A DNA stretch of 64,000 nucleotides, from assembly GCA_021018995.1 (NCBI GenBank), contig CM037584.1:145717317-145781316 (forward strand), read 5' to 3'. The notes under the pieces are model-generated. The model did not search any database. It was not told the DNA's origin and saw only the letters and a program-made list of their open reading frames with translations. Below, piece by piece: positions 10,586 through 22,620 of this stretch. The stretch's first letter is position 1; every line of letters begins with the position of its first letter. Both the position numbers and the translations under genes were made by a program. The DNA is from Chloranthus sessilifolius. Its lineage: Eukaryota > Streptophyta > Magnoliopsida > Chloranthales > Chloranthaceae.

Positions 10586-10792
10586 TGTATGAGAAGAAGA
10601 TTGTGGGTAGTGGTTTTAGGGTTACTTAGGTGGTTTAGGGTTTAAGTTGAGAGAGAGAGAAAAAGAGGAAAAGACTTAGTGAGTTCAATGTTCTCACTAA
10701 CATTAATATTTATATTAAGTGAGAGGTTACCTGCACACTCTATATTAATAGATACACCCACACTCTAACTAATTCTAGTAACATTATTAACA
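10586..10792 (-). repeat. 3' LTR of Copia element E
   Basis: On the minus strand, a polypurine tract AAGGGGAAG is followed by TGTTAATAATG at 10792, the start of the LTR. The Copia pol stop codon lies just upstream (10800-10802). The LTR contains an AG-rich leader-like tract (10650-10670). The outer end is provisional: a CA (plus TG) at about 10586 gives about 207 bp, short but plausible for Copia. The matching 5' LTR is absent because the element is cut at 13105. Confidence 0.6.
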
Positions 10793-10799
10793 CTTCCCC

Positions 10800-13105
10800 T
10801 TAAGCTGGAGCATACATATTGATCATGCCCAGCTTGACAACAACATCACTAAGTGTACTAGGCCCAAAGGCCACTACAAAAAAAAGACTATTAACGGTAG
10901 CCAAAAACTGCCGCTATTAACAAAAAACTACCGCTAATAATCTTAATAGTGTTTTTATTAATAGCGGCAGTTTTTTGAAGCAAAATATTGCCGCTAATAG
11001 TCTTATTTTTTGTAGTTGGCCTTAGTCAAAATATCTGCACGCTGTTGAAAGGATGTAATATCAACTAAAACAAGTGTCTTGTCCCACACTCTCTTGGACG
11101 AAATGAATATCGACCTCAATGTGTTTAGTCATCTCATGAAGAACAAAATCAAAAGCAATCTTTTCGACTACCTCATTGTCACAATGAAAAGGAGTGGAAT
11201 CTGAGAGAGCGGAGCCAAGTTCAGATAGAAGAGAGCGCAACTATAAAACTTCGTATGTTCCATGTGCAATAGCTCTGTATTCGACTTCAACACTAGATTT
11301 AGACACAACGGTCTGTTTCTTACTCTTTCAAGCAACCAGGTTACCTCCTAAGAATACACAATATCCTGAAGTAGACCGGCGATTAGTAATAGATACAGCC
11401 CCATCGGCATCAGTGTAAGCAGAGACGCTCATAGAATCATTAGCACGATATATCAATCCAAAGCCCGGGCTGGACTTGATATATCTGAGAATACAACTGA
11501 CGGCAACGAGATGGACTGTACGAGGGGCATGCATAAATTGACTCACAAAACTGACAGCAAATATAATATCAGGTCTCATGAGAGTGAGGTAAATCAATCT
11601 CTCAACCAATCTCTAATATTCATGCGGATTTGGAAGTAAGTCGCCATTATTCTCATGAATAGAAAGCTTCTGATCTAGGGGTGTGGTTGTTAGTCTCAGC
11701 ATGCCAGTGTCATGTAATAAATCTATAGCATACTTTCACTTAGAGACAAATATCTCTTTATGAGATCTAGCAATTTCTAATCCAAAGAAGTACTTTAGAT
11801 TTTCTAAATCTTTAACTACAAAATTTTTACCCAGTTCGCTCTTAGTCCAATTGATAAAAGCATGATCATCACCAGTAATAATAATGTCATCCATATAGAT
11901 AAGAAGGATGGCATGATCAGAAGGGTTAGAGTAATGAATATAGTATGATTTGTGTGACATCTTTGAAATCTCAAATCAACAACGACACTGCTAAAGCAAT
12001 GAAATCATGTCCTAGGAGCCTGCTTCAACTCATATATAGAATTTAGAAGGCGACAGACATTGTCAATCTCCCCCTGAAGTAGGAAACCAGGTGGAGGATC
12101 CAAATATACCTCTTCTAAAAGATCACCATAAAGAAACACATTCTTCACATCAAGTTGATAAAGGGGCCAACTTTGAATGGCAGCTAGGGATAAAAGAACG
12201 CGAACTAAAGTTAACTTGGCCATGGGAGCAAAGGTAGCCTCGTAATCAATGCCATAGGTTTGAGTAAACCCTTTAGCAACAAGTCGAGTTTTATACCAAG
12301 AAACCGAACCATCCGGATTGTGCTTGATTGCAAAGACCCATTTTGCAGCCAACAATTTTCTTTTCTGGCGGAAGAGAAACCATATCCCATGTATGATCCT
12401 GCTGTAAGGCACTCATCTCATCAACCATGGCAGCTAGCCAGGAGGGGTGGTCAAGGGCGGCACGAATAGTCCGGGAGATCGTCTCAGAGTCAATGACAGA
12501 GAGAAAGGCTTGATAAGCTAGAGGAAAATCCTGAGAACAAATAAAATTGGCAACGCGATGAGGGATCATTCGATCGCAAACTCCTTTCCTAAGAGCTATA
12601 GGAAGATACAACTCATTAGTAGAAAATAAAGGAGAAACAGAAGTTTGATGAAGGATACTTACATGAGGTGGAGTTACCACTTCAGAGGATGTTGGAAGAG
12701 GCACTGAGATGGTTGGATCACGCCACCTACGACGTACATAAGTAATTACCCCTTTCTGTTGCTTAGAGATCCGAAGGTCTTGGAGGGCAGGTAAAGGAAG
12801 AGAGGGAGCAGGAGTAAGAGTATGACAATCCTCAGTGAAATATGGCACATCCTCAAAGAATGTGACATCCATAGAGGTGTTAAATCGATGGGTATGAGGA
12901 TCATAACAACGGTACCCTTTAGAGACAGTAGAGTATCCAACAAATAAACACCTGATAGCCTTATCATCTAATTTCTGTCAAGCTGGATGAAGATCCTGAA
13001 TAAAACAAGTACATCCAAACACACGAGCTTAAACCACAAAGAGGGGATCTGTAGGTTTAAGAGAATGATAAGGAGTATGGCCCACTAGTGCGAGAGAGGG
13101 TGTGC
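10800..13105 (-). pseudogene. Copia element E: integrase C-end, RT and RNase H remnant
   Basis: Ty1/copia polyprotein fragments lie in order on the minus strand. The end of the integrase/linker region (CLFVGYSTVSKGYRCYDP equivalent, frame-broken near 12900) comes first. Then come RT blocks (WVFAIKHNPDGSVSWYKTRL, LVAKGFTQTYGIDYEATFAP, YQLDVKNVFLYGDL) and the RT catalytic box ILLIYMDDIIITGDD at about 11890. RNase H follows (ISAYTDADGA-type segment near 11430, RRSTSGYCVFLG), and finally the pol tail ADILTKA ending APA-stop at 10800. Several frameshifts and stops separate the blocks. Gag, protease and most of integrase are missing, as element E is truncated at 13105 by an LTR-like fragment. A MITE splits the last codons of pol. 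Confidence 0.85.
10872..11017 (+). mobile_element. CACTA-like MITE, copy 3, inserted in Copia pol
   Basis: Begins CACTACAAAAAAAAGACTA and ends TAGTCTTATTTTTTGTAGTT, 146 bp, flanked by GGC on both sides (10869-10871 and 11018-11020). Removing it with one GGC rejoins the Copia frame at the conserved LTKAFGP block, which shows insertion after the Copia element arrived. The terminal base at the right end is T where the other copies have G. Confidence 0.85.
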
Positions 13106-13884
13106 TGTGACAGCTCGGATTTTCTTACCACATATGTAATTAGACCTAAATTTATATTATCAAGCTAAGTTCCAGTCTCTCCTACTTTGATTGCACATGC
13201 AATGTTCCGAAATATCGGACATCGGAGAACTTAGCCTCCAATCCCTTCACGCATTCGATTCTCGAAGTTTTGTTGCATGAATTTCCAAATTTTTTTTAAT
13301 TAGATCCTAATCGTGACTTCCTACCCTCATTTGATCGCGCATGCAAGGCTCTGAAGCCTCGGAACTCGATGAACTCGGCTACTAAGCCTATCACACATTC
13401 GACCCTTGAAGGTTCATTGCATGAAATTCCAGAATCGCCTAAATCAAATCTTGATTTAGGGAATCGAGATTTATGAGACAAGGTTAACATGTTTACCTTC
13501 ATAGATTCTTCGCATGCGAAGTCTCCGATCTTCGGGGAAGAGATGTCTCATTGTTTACGTGCTCAACTGTCCAATTTCTAGATCGTAGGAGCTCGATGTT
13601 TGGAAAGTCATGATCTCTCAGAGTGGATTTTCTAAGGAGAACGGTGAGTTCAAAAGATTGGAGTAGTGGTCTCACGATTTGGGATTTTATCAGAAGGAGA
13701 AGGTGTTCCCACGGCTCAAGTTTCTCACGAAAATGGTTTTCTTAATTTGTGCAGGTTTTAGATGTGGGAGTTGTATTTAGATTGAGGGCCATGTTCTGAT
13801 GTGTGACCAACACATCCACCACAGTGTATGGGCCTATAAGAACAACATAGATGGTGTTCTAGTGTGTACCCTGCACACCAACAC
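13106..13884 (+). repeat. LTR-like fragment with internal ~153-bp duplication
   Basis: Begins TGTGACAGCTCGGATTTTC, the typical start of a Ty3 LTR, exactly where the Copia element is cut. It has no coding potential. Two imperfect direct copies of about 150 bp lie at roughly 13186-13338 and 13339-13490. Shared words are GCATGCAA, CTCGG or TCGGA, GCATTCGA or CATTCGA, and GCATGAA followed by TTCCA. The right side stops where the LTR of element A begins. I see no internal domain, so this is a partial or solo LTR. Confidence 0.5.
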
Positions 13885-14798
13885 TGTAATTGTAATTTCG
13901 GCATGAAGAAATGTGGTTCGATGCACAGACTACAGATATGGGAACAAGTTTATTGTAAGTTATTTTATTTAAAGTAATAAATTGTTGGTTTTAAAGCTAA
14001 ATTAAATCTATGGATCTTGTGGTTCCATTAGATTCTCGATCGGCTCTTGTGTAGATGGGACTAGCCCACCCACTTAACTGGTAGATCTCTTAATGACCAT
14101 CTGATTTCCCTGGGTTTGATATGCCTGTGGGTGTCTGTGCCTATGGCCTTGCATTCACATCATCTGTAGTGATTATCTTGTTCTGATTGAAGCCATCGGA
14201 ATGGAGGAAATTTATTGGATGATCTGTGACCATTTAAGTGGGCAGATTATAGCCTTAAGATCAATCCAAATCATCGGAATGGAGGAAATCTATTGGATGA
14301 TCTGTGATAATTTAAGTGGACAGATCATAGCCTTAAGATCAATCCAAACCACCGGTCTAAATCAGATTCTTATACCTTGCATTTGTGCTTGTAGTCAAAT
14401 GAAGGATGGTTGCATATCCTCAAATCTTGATCTGTTTTGCAATGAAAATCAGGCCCTAGCTATCTATTTCTCCCCAGTTAATATTTTATTTTACCATCCA
14501 TCTTCCTCCATCTCTTAGTTTAGTTTTATTTTAGTTTTGTAGAATTAGATCTAGTGACACCCGAAAAGCTCTCTTTCTTCTTAGAATTGCCAGATCTGGA
14601 GGTCTACTATACACCTTCTAGGTTTAGATCACTACTCCCTGTGGGACAAACTCTTACTTATTAAAACTTGCTACAAAGGACCCTATATCTTGCAGGTCTA
14701 GGATATTTTAGATGTGCTGAACTCATCCTCTGTTTTACTTTGATTTTATTTTATTTTTATCATTACACAATAATCAGCACACTGAAAATCCTCCAACA
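13885..14798 (+). repeat. Element A, left LTR (5'-truncated)
   Basis: Homology to the right LTR of A begins at TGTAATTGTAATTTCGGCATG (13885, matching about 20441). The LTR ends CTCCAACA at 14798, followed by AG and a PBS. The 5' part (about 2.4 kb by comparison with the right LTR) is missing. The reverse complement of element B's LTR (20514-21500) is recognisably homologous across this stretch (for example GATGCACAGACTACA, CTCGATCGGCT, CCCACTTAA). A and B therefore belong to one family. Confidence 0.8.
14195..14350 (+). repeat. 78-bp tandem duplication inside A's LTR
   Basis: ATCGGAATGGAGGAAAT at 14195 recurs at 14273, and each unit ends near GATCAATCCAAA. The same two-unit structure is present in reverse in B's LTRs (about 21010-21200 and 44950-45150). 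The duplication therefore predates the split of A and B and is a family trait. Confidence 0.85.
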
Positions 14799-17700
14799 AG
14801 TTTTTGGCGCCACTGCCAGGGAGTTTTGATCTAAATAGTATTTCTGAGTTTTTCATTTTTGTAGATCTGAGTTTTATTTTATTATTTATTGTTGTTTTTG
14901 CTTTAAACCTGCACTTTGCATTCCAACTGCTTGATTAAAGGCCTGCTGCAGTTTTTGTATAGAAAACCTGTTTTACTACAGTAGAATTTTTTATTTTTCT
15001 GAGTTTTTATTTTCTGCCTTCTAGATGTTTGAGTAAATGCTGCTGTAGCCTTTTACATTTTTGCAAAATTGAGGCTGCTGTTTGAGTTTTTCTTTGTATT
15101 TTTGTTAATATGCTTGAGTAAGGTACTGTTGCAGTTGTTGAACTTTTACAGATCTGGAGTAACTGCCAAACGATGAGCAAATGGATTGTAGCAGGAGAAA
15201 ATCTGCTTGAGTTTGCATCCCCTTCTCCTTTGGATTTATTTTATATTTTTAAATTCTTTTGACCAGCAGTTTTACAGTGTTTGCTATCATTCTAATTTTT
15301 GTATAACTCAACAAAATCAAATAAAAAAATAGAAGAAAATGTAAACACAAATAGAAAATTTCTGTTTCTTATTATTTTTAAAGCAGTAGTAAATAAGGGC
15401 TCTTGTTGAGCCCGGGCTGATCCAAAACATACAAATAATAGAAAATCATAAAATCATTAAAAAAAAAAAATTCTCTAGATGGGCTGTTTTCTTTTGCCTT
15501 TATTCATTTTTCTCATCTGGACCTGCTGAGATCATGGTTTTTCATTTTGAGGAATCATGTAGGATAATGAGCAGTGGATCATATGTTGTTTTGGATATTC
15601 AATGGAGCCACTGATTTTATTTTCCTTCGAGATTTCTTCACCATCACATGGATCTCAGCTGTATGAATCTTGTTTTTAATGTGTGCTTCCATTCTTCATT
15701 ACTTAGAAATTCTTTTTGATTCATACACATCATCAACATAGGGGTCAGTCTTATGAATCTTGCTTGTCACTGTATGCTATTCCTGCAGATCATTTTTATA
15801 ATCACTTAAATTCATATGTATCTGATTGGCTCAGGCTTTTGGGGTTTTCTTTGGGCCTAGGGGATTTATGATTTGGTACTAGGATTTTCTGTTTTAGAAA
15901 TTTTAGTTTAAAATTCTGTTTTTAGATTGCTGATTTTTCTTTCTTAGGTTAATGTGTCCTAGTTTTACTGATTGTTTTTGCATTTTTCTGTGAGTATAGT
16001 TAGTTTCTAACTTTGTTTTCCTATTTTTTTTATCTACAACTTTGTTTTTGTATCAACACTTTTTAGTTTTTTGTAGCTTTGTAATCAGTTCCTTACTTTG
16101 TGTTATTAGCAATAGTTTCCTTTAAATTGCATAGCAGTCCTTTTATTTTTTTGTCCATATATGCAATTTTTAGATTTTATTTTGTAGCAGTTTTAGCTTT
16201 GTTTTGTTTTTTTTTCTTTCTGTTTTACCAATAATTTCCTGCACTTGTTTATCATCTTTTCCATTTTCCTGCTCATATATTCAGTTTTTTTTTTTTTTTT
16301 CTACTGCACATAGCTGCAATTTTTCTACTTAGTTTTTATTTTTTCTTTTACCCTGCTGCCCCTAGTTTCTCATTGTGTTGAATATTGAGGACAATGTTCA
16401 TCTTAGGTTTGGGGGTATGACAGGTGTGCCACTGAAATGAGTTAATGCTAGTGTAACTATGTTAAAAATAAAAATAAAATTTTCAAAATAAAGTGATTTC
16501 CCACCTGATTTTTGGAAAAAAGGAAATTAAAAACTTTTTAAAACTGAAAGGAGTTGTAGTTTTAACATTTTTCATGAAACAAATGTCAAGAATTTTCAAA
16601 ATTTGATATTTAGTGAACCTGAAATGAGAGAAAACTGTAAGGATACACCCCAGGAAATGTGATGGAAAGCCATACCCAATGAGATTTGGGCCTGAAAAAA
16701 TTTTCTTTGAAGAGTGTCTTGGCAATTTTTCTACTCTAAGGACTGATTGAATCTAATTTCGATCACTAGAAGTTAGACAAATCTAAGTTAAAACAGCTTG
16801 ACAGCATTCAAGACATTGAGAATATGAAGTAAGGCCATCCCTTTGACAGTTTGAGCCTAAAATTTTCCCACCATTGAACTGCCCTTGATACACACTATTT
16901 GAGCCTTTAAAATTCAAGCTTTTATTTGATAAAAAATCAAAAAATTTGAACCCAAAACCCCTTGACCTATTTCAGTTCACTCTCGATCTGAGAAATCATG
17001 AAAAAGGAGAAGTGAGGCTAGAGGAGCAAGGTTTAAAATTGGGTTAAAAGAGAAGGAAGCACATTTGGTGGTATTGTGGCATTCCAGCCCATAAAGAGAA
17101 AAAATATAGAGAAAAATATACAAAAAGAAAAAAATAAAAATAAAAAAATAAGAATGAGAAAGAGAAGTCATTTCATTCAAAGATTGAAGTGAGGATTAGA
17201 AGCTGATCACTTCAAATCTGAAAGTTCAAGAAGTAAATGGAATTGTGCTGAAATGAAGAAGGTTGAGTTGCAAATCACCTCCTTACCAGGCTGATTTCTC
17301 AATTTGAATCCTTTTTACCCCTTTATTCTTTTACAATTTCACCCATAAGACACATTACAACCCAATAAAAGACCTTACTGATCTGAAATGGATTGAGTTG
17401 TCATGTGGAGATGAGGATTTATTTAATCTATGGTGAAAAGAACTAGAAAATTTCATAAATTAAAGCAATGCCTATGCTCATGCTTGCAGTCCTATTTGAG
17501 GGCTGTAACTGTTCTTGAGTTGTGTGAGATATAATGCACCCTTCTAATTTTATTGAGAGTGACAGCCCCGATAAGATTTGGGTCTGAAATCTGGTTTGTT
17601 TGGGGCATTATCAAAACAGAATTCTTAAATTAAAGGTGAACTCTGCATTAAATTTCAGGCATAATGCTTTGACATGAACTGATTGATAATGAAGGAACTA

Positions 17701-18036
17701 CAGCAAAATTTCAGGTTTTGAACTGGTGTTGTTTCTGCTAAAAAAATCCTCTAAAACTGAATGGACATGGTGTGGAACTTATTTTATTTCCCTTAAACTC
17801 TGTTTTAACATGTTGCATGAGTATTAACTAATTTTATTAGAGAAGTTTGGGGGTACCTTCACTAAAAACCCTCAGGAGACTCCACTCCTCCACTAGGGAT
17901 CACCTAGGGATTTAAAAGGCTTGGTGCATGTGCCAAATGCACCTATGTTCCCTACGAAAATGGCATTTAATTTCATAGGTTAGTTGTTTTAAATTTCACT
18001 TTGCTCGAGGACTAGCAAAGGTTAGATTTGGGGGTG
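14799..18036 (+). mobile_element. Element A internal region, no gag-pol (non-autonomous)
   Basis: About 3.2 kb between the LTRs with no gag, protease, RT, RNase H or integrase in any frame. The first 1.5 kb is T-rich leader. From about 16385 it resembles the 3' non-coding part of element B: AGGTTTGGGGGTATGACAGG at 16405 matches B near 37110 in reverse. The CCCTCAGGAGACTCCAC and AGGGATCACCTAGGG blocks at 17868-17911 match B at 22735-22780 and 35615-35665. The final polypurine tract GATTTGGGGGTG sits at 18025-18036. A thus keeps only cis-acting parts of the Athila-type family and would need B-type proteins in trans. Confidence 0.8.
14805..14822 (+). promoter_or_regulatory. Primer binding site of element A
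   Basis: TGGCGCCACTGCCAGGGA lies six bases after the LTR end. TGGCGCC-type sites of this form are used by Athila-like elements and are usually assigned to tRNA-Asp; the tRNA assignment is from family knowledge. Element B has the matching variant at 44443-44460 on the minus strand. Confidence 0.7.
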
Positions 18037-18349
18037 TGTTAAGCACTGATTTTTGCCACTTTCTACACCTTTAAACTTAGCTTTTGATAGGACTTAAAGT
18101 ATTTAATATTTGCTTTTGATGTTGTTTTGCAGCAAGGAGGTAATTGTGTCCTTAGTGCAGTTTTCGGTTAAAAAGCGCTAATAAGGAGAGTTTTGAATCA
18201 GTCCATTGCTGAGAATGAGAGCTGAATAGAATGGCTTCAATCCCAGGCACATTGGAGGTGTTTGAAGGGTAACTTTCAGCACAACAACAGTTTGGGTCAT
18301 GCACCATTTACTATAGCAGGAGTAGATCTGCTCTGATATGAGCTCCAAG

Positions 18350-19490
18350 TCTTGCAACCTCTCAATATGCAGCTGAACCTCTCAGCCAATGCTAAACCTT
18401 ACAAGCAAAGGCAAGTAAACTCTTCAAATGAGGGATTAAAGCTACAGGTTTATCAAGTGTTTAAGTCGAGTAGACCAACTTGCAGTTCCAGCCATCTAAT
18501 CAGCATCAGCATGTAAACTTGTCAAATGGAGTAGTGCACCTTTCAGCCATTCTGCAGATCTAAAGCTTCAGCAACCTCACGACCTGTGTTCCTCTTGAAC
18601 CTATCGAATGGGTTGAGATTGAGTGCACCTAACATGTCAACCTCTGCTTTGATCTTGTCAACAACTTAAAGCTGCAACCCTCAAAATCCATCCTCCCAAG
18701 CAACCTGTCGAGATGTACATCTCATCTGGGTGACATGCAACTCCTTCATCCTCTCGACTGCACACAAGCAACAGCTGCTAGTTCATTCTATCGAAGCATT
18801 TGCAGCTCCACCCACGAGAGGCTGCTGAAATACCAAACTCTCAATCCTGTTGGCATTGTATACAAACTACTACACTTTTAAACATGTTGAACATCACACT
18901 TCAATGACCCCTTGAACCTGTTGACACCTGCACCTTTGAACCTGTCGATAGCTTTAGCTCCTCAATTGCACCAACCTCTCGAAAAGGTATGATGTTGAAC
19001 CTGTCGATAGGATCTTCAAAGCTTCAACATGTCGACAGCATAAAGCAGCAGCCCTCTGCAGCAAACCTATCGAGGAGATAATTCACCCACTTGAAAACTT
19101 TAACATACTCCAACCTATCGACAGCTTCTCCATGCAAATCCTCCAACCTGTCGAACTCCTCCAAGCCTTCATGCATTGAACCTATCGAATGGTTCACTTC
19201 TGCAGCCTTCCTCCCATGAACCTCTCAAAATGCATAAGAAGCAGCTCCAACCGCCCACCAATCCTCTTGACACCTTGCTGCTCAAACCTGTCGACAACTT
19301 GCATGCAAAGCTTCAGCTGTAAACCAGACCACAGAGCCTTTTGACCACTTAAATATCCGAACCAGTCGAGATGCCCAACCTCCAACCCTCTTCTAACCTG
19401 TTGATATGCATTCAAGATTCTATCCAACCGGTCAATTTCTCGATCAGAAAACCCCTCAAACCTGGCATCTTATGTGCAGCTGCATATACA

Positions 19491-19545
<55 letters not shown>

Positions 19546-19775
19546 TTACACTCCTTGCTCCATCTGCCCATTCATCCTATCGAACTCTTCATTGTAGCTG
19601 CCTTCAACCTATCGAATGGATCAGTTCTGAAGTCCATCCAATGAACCTATCGAGTTCTGCTGAAGATCAAAAGCCCAACCTGTCGAATGCCTGAGAAACT
19701 CAGCAACTAACCTATCAAATGCATTGCTGAAGCTGCAATGTGCAACTCCATTCAGCCAACCTATCGAGGCTCGGG
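18350..19775 (+). repeat. Dispersed AACCTATCGA / AACCTGTCGA motif array in A's LTR
   Basis: Some two dozen words of the form ACC(T)(A/G/C)TCGA or close variants (CCTATCGAA, CCTGTCGAC, CCTCTCGAA, CCTCTCAA) all face the same way. Spacing varies, mostly 30-60 bp. CCTATCGA is half of the palindrome CCTATCGATAGG. The same word fills tracts in B's LTR (reverse, 21890-22345) and in B's 3' region (38040-38370). Confidence 0.75.
19492..19544. repeat. (AT)n microsatellite
   Basis: About 50 bases of uninterrupted TA dinucleotides inside the right LTR of element A. ORFs running through it are artefacts. Confidence 0.95.
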
Positions 19776-20513
19776 ATCTAGCTGTCATCAGCTACTATCA
19801 GTGACCACTGGGGGGGCTATTCTTGGTGCCAAATACCGGCAATTAATGTTCAGCAATTCTACAAGAACTGCTGAAGCTGCAGATTTTAATTAAACTGCTA
19901 AAGCCATTTTTCCTCAGCTGCAGATTTATTACTTAAGCAACTCGCAATTCTAATGTGTGGGGGCTGTTTTGACAACAGTTTGGTTCCAATTAACCCTCAG
20001 CAATTATACAAAGGTGTGCGACTGGGTATTTTTGATAAGCAAGGGCAAATTTGGAAACTCCAATGCACAAGAAACTCTGCACATGGGTGTGAACTAATTT
20101 TTGACGGGAATGCAAGTTAGCTTCCGCTGGGCACAAACAAAATCAGATCCCTATCTCTTCTCTGATTAGTTGAAACTCTTAAACAGGGATTAAGCTTAAA
20201 CTGAAATCCTCTCTTCTGATTGGTTGCAACTCAAAGCACATGGATCACTGCATACCTATAAATACCCATCTATTCTGCTATTTTTCTTCAGCAAGGAAAG
20301 TAGGAACAAAGGAATAGCTTGAGTTCTCCTTAGCTTATTTAGGTTTAGTTTTAGGTTTTATTTTTCTTTTTTTCTTCCACCTTCTCTCTCTAATCCAGCC
20401 TGTTGGATTAGATCTAGGTAGCAACTCAGATCTAGTTTGTAATTGTAATTTCGGCATGAAGAAATGTGGATCGATGCACAGACTACAGATTTGCGAACAA
20501 GTTTATTGTAAGT

Positions 20514-22620
20514 TGTTGGGATTCTACCCTGTGCTCAAAAAGGGGTTTAAAATCGCACAATTAAAGGGTCTATGAATAGCACACACCAAGGCAGGCTCAC
20601 ACACAGTCCTGCAAGTATTCAGGGCCTGTTGTAGCAAGTTTTAAAAAAGTAAGGGAATATCCACAGGGAAATGTGAGTTAAAGTCAGGTAAATCTCCAGA
20701 TCTGTGGTAGATCTGGCACCCTTCCTAATGTTAAAATAGTAAAAGGAAGAGGAGAGGTTTAAGGGGTTGTCACTTCTAAATTAAACTAAAAACAAGTAAG
20801 ATTGCAGAGATGGATGGTAGGATCAGATCTAGAGTACAGATCTTGCAGAGAGGGGGAATTAAACACAGAAAATGGGGAGAAACAGCTTGGAGTTTGATCT
20901 TGCAGCAATTAGGTTGAGCTGCTAGGGTTACAGAGAGTTTAGAGTATACTGAACCCTCATCTGGCCATAGGCACAGCTGCAGGGTAGAAGAATCTACTCT
21001 ACACCTAAGGCTTGAACTGATCTTAAGGGTATGATCTGTCCACTTTAATGGTCACAGATCATCCTATAGACTTCCTCCAAATCAAAGGATTAAGGTAAAA
21101 GAATCCAATTTAGACCAGAGGATTGAATTGATCGTAAGACTATGATCTGTCCACTTCAATGGTCACAGATCATCCTAGGGATTTCCTCCAAACCAAAGGG
21201 TTCGATTAGAGCATTAAAATTACTATGAATGCTGCAATTACTAGGCCACAGACATAGGTAATTACAGGAGCATCAGATCCAAGGAGATCAAATGGCATCC
21301 AAGAGGTCTACCAATTAAGTGGGTGAGTTATTCTCATCTACACAAAGCCGATCGAGCACCAAATGAAACCAAAGAAACTATAGATCTAATAACAATAATT
21401 AAACTAACATTACATTGAATTAAACTGACCATACAATGAAATGTCCTCAAATTTGCAGTCTATGCATCATCTAACCCACAACAACACTCTCAGCTCTCCC
21501 TAATTATAGCTTCGACCTCTCTCTTTGCTGCTCTCAAGAAATTAGCCAACCATAGTTGGACTAAAGGAAAGAATTAAATAATTTCGCTGGAAGCTTTAGT
21601 TTCCATAATCGATCCCCCCTTTTCTTACGGCTTCCTTCCTTCTTATAGCTTTCTCCTTCAGCCTTAGATCTATTTTTCCCGCCAATTGCAACTTCTAGAA
21701 TGATTCTCTTATTCCCTTTCTAGAAGGTTCTTCCAGTTCGTTATAGTTTGAGAGAGAGCACGTGGGTCGGTTAGGGTTTCCCAAGGCACTTCTAGAATCC
21801 TTGCGTCGGTCACCAAGGTGCCTCGGTTTGCATGCTGTAGGTTACCAACTCGCGGCGTGTGCACAGCAGCTTTTCTGGGAAGTGTTTAGATCGATTTCGA
21901 TAGGTTGATGAAGCTTTCGATAGGTTGAAATCTAGTACTTTAGTCCTTTCGCTAGGATTCAGGATCCTATTTAAAGGTTTCGATAGGTTGAAACCTGCAA
22001 CTAGAGCTTCAGCATCTGCAGCTTCAGCATTTGCAGCCTTCATTTGATGTTTTCGATAGGTTGAGGGGTCCTTTCGACAGGTTGAGCTCTTGCACAATCG
22101 CTTTCGATAGGACTGTTCTCTGCCTAATAGGTTTCGATAGGTTCTCTTCTGGCTCCTATCGACAGGTTCTCAAACTTTTTTATAGGTTCTGTTCAAGCTC
22201 AGGCAACCATTCGATAGGATGCTCCCTTGTTGCTTTCGACTGCGTGATAGGTTCTGGATCCTATTGAATTCTCCCCATCTTCACGATTTCTTCCTTTTTT
22301 AGCTTTCAGATCTTATCGATAGGTTGCAGTAACCTATCGACAGGTTGTTCTCAGCCTGTTTTTCCTTTTTCAACGCTACTTTGTTGTTGCTGCATGCCCC
22401 AAGTGGTCATTGGTGTGGGGCCCTTTTGTGTGCCATAGCTGGGTCAGAGCTGTAGTGAGAGATGGACCTTCTTGTAGAGCACTTTAGGGTGGATTTCTGC
22501 ACTATGATTGCTTATTACTACTATCTGCAAAACATGCTCAACAAGCACTTATTAGCCAACTCATAGGTCTATCAAAGCTCATGTTAAGGGGTGAAAAGTA
22601 GTACTTTTCACTGATTAATA
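20514..22620 (-). repeat. Element B, 3' LTR
   Basis: On the minus strand the LTR ends in AATCCCAACA at 20514 and starts next to the polypurine tract TTTGGGGGTG at 22621-22632. The expected TG start has become TA. Its first 1.04 kb is nearly the same as B's 5' LTR at 44467-45504. It lies directly against interrupted LTR sequence of element A; the 5 bp on the left are TAAGT. The partner duplication would lie beyond element D, outside the window. Confidence 0.8.
21890..22345 (-). repeat. CGATAGG / CGACAGG motif array in B's LTR
   Basis: More than a dozen TTTCGATAGG or TCGACAGG words occur, for example at 22054, 22075, 22105, 22135, 22160 and 22212. Intervals are about 21, 30, 30, 25 and 52 bp. 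They are the complement of the CCTATCGA words of element A, so the motif keeps its orientation relative to each element. Confidence 0.75.

Larger units (their letters stand above)
18037..20513 (+). repeat. Element A, right LTR (interrupted by element B)
   Basis: Starts TGTTAAGCACTG after the PPT. At 20441-20513 it matches the left LTR (TAATTTCGGCATGAAG and GATGCACAGACTACAGAT), then stops at AAGT where B's LTR begins. By adding the missing 834-bp tail of the left LTR the full LTR would be about 3.3 kb. It holds an (AT)n tract, many CCTRTCGA words and a TATAAATACCC box near 20260 that may be the promoter TATA element. Confidence 0.8.

Noticed and set aside
19371-19694. ORFs with IYIYIY runs
   Set aside because: Translation of the (AT)n microsatellite.
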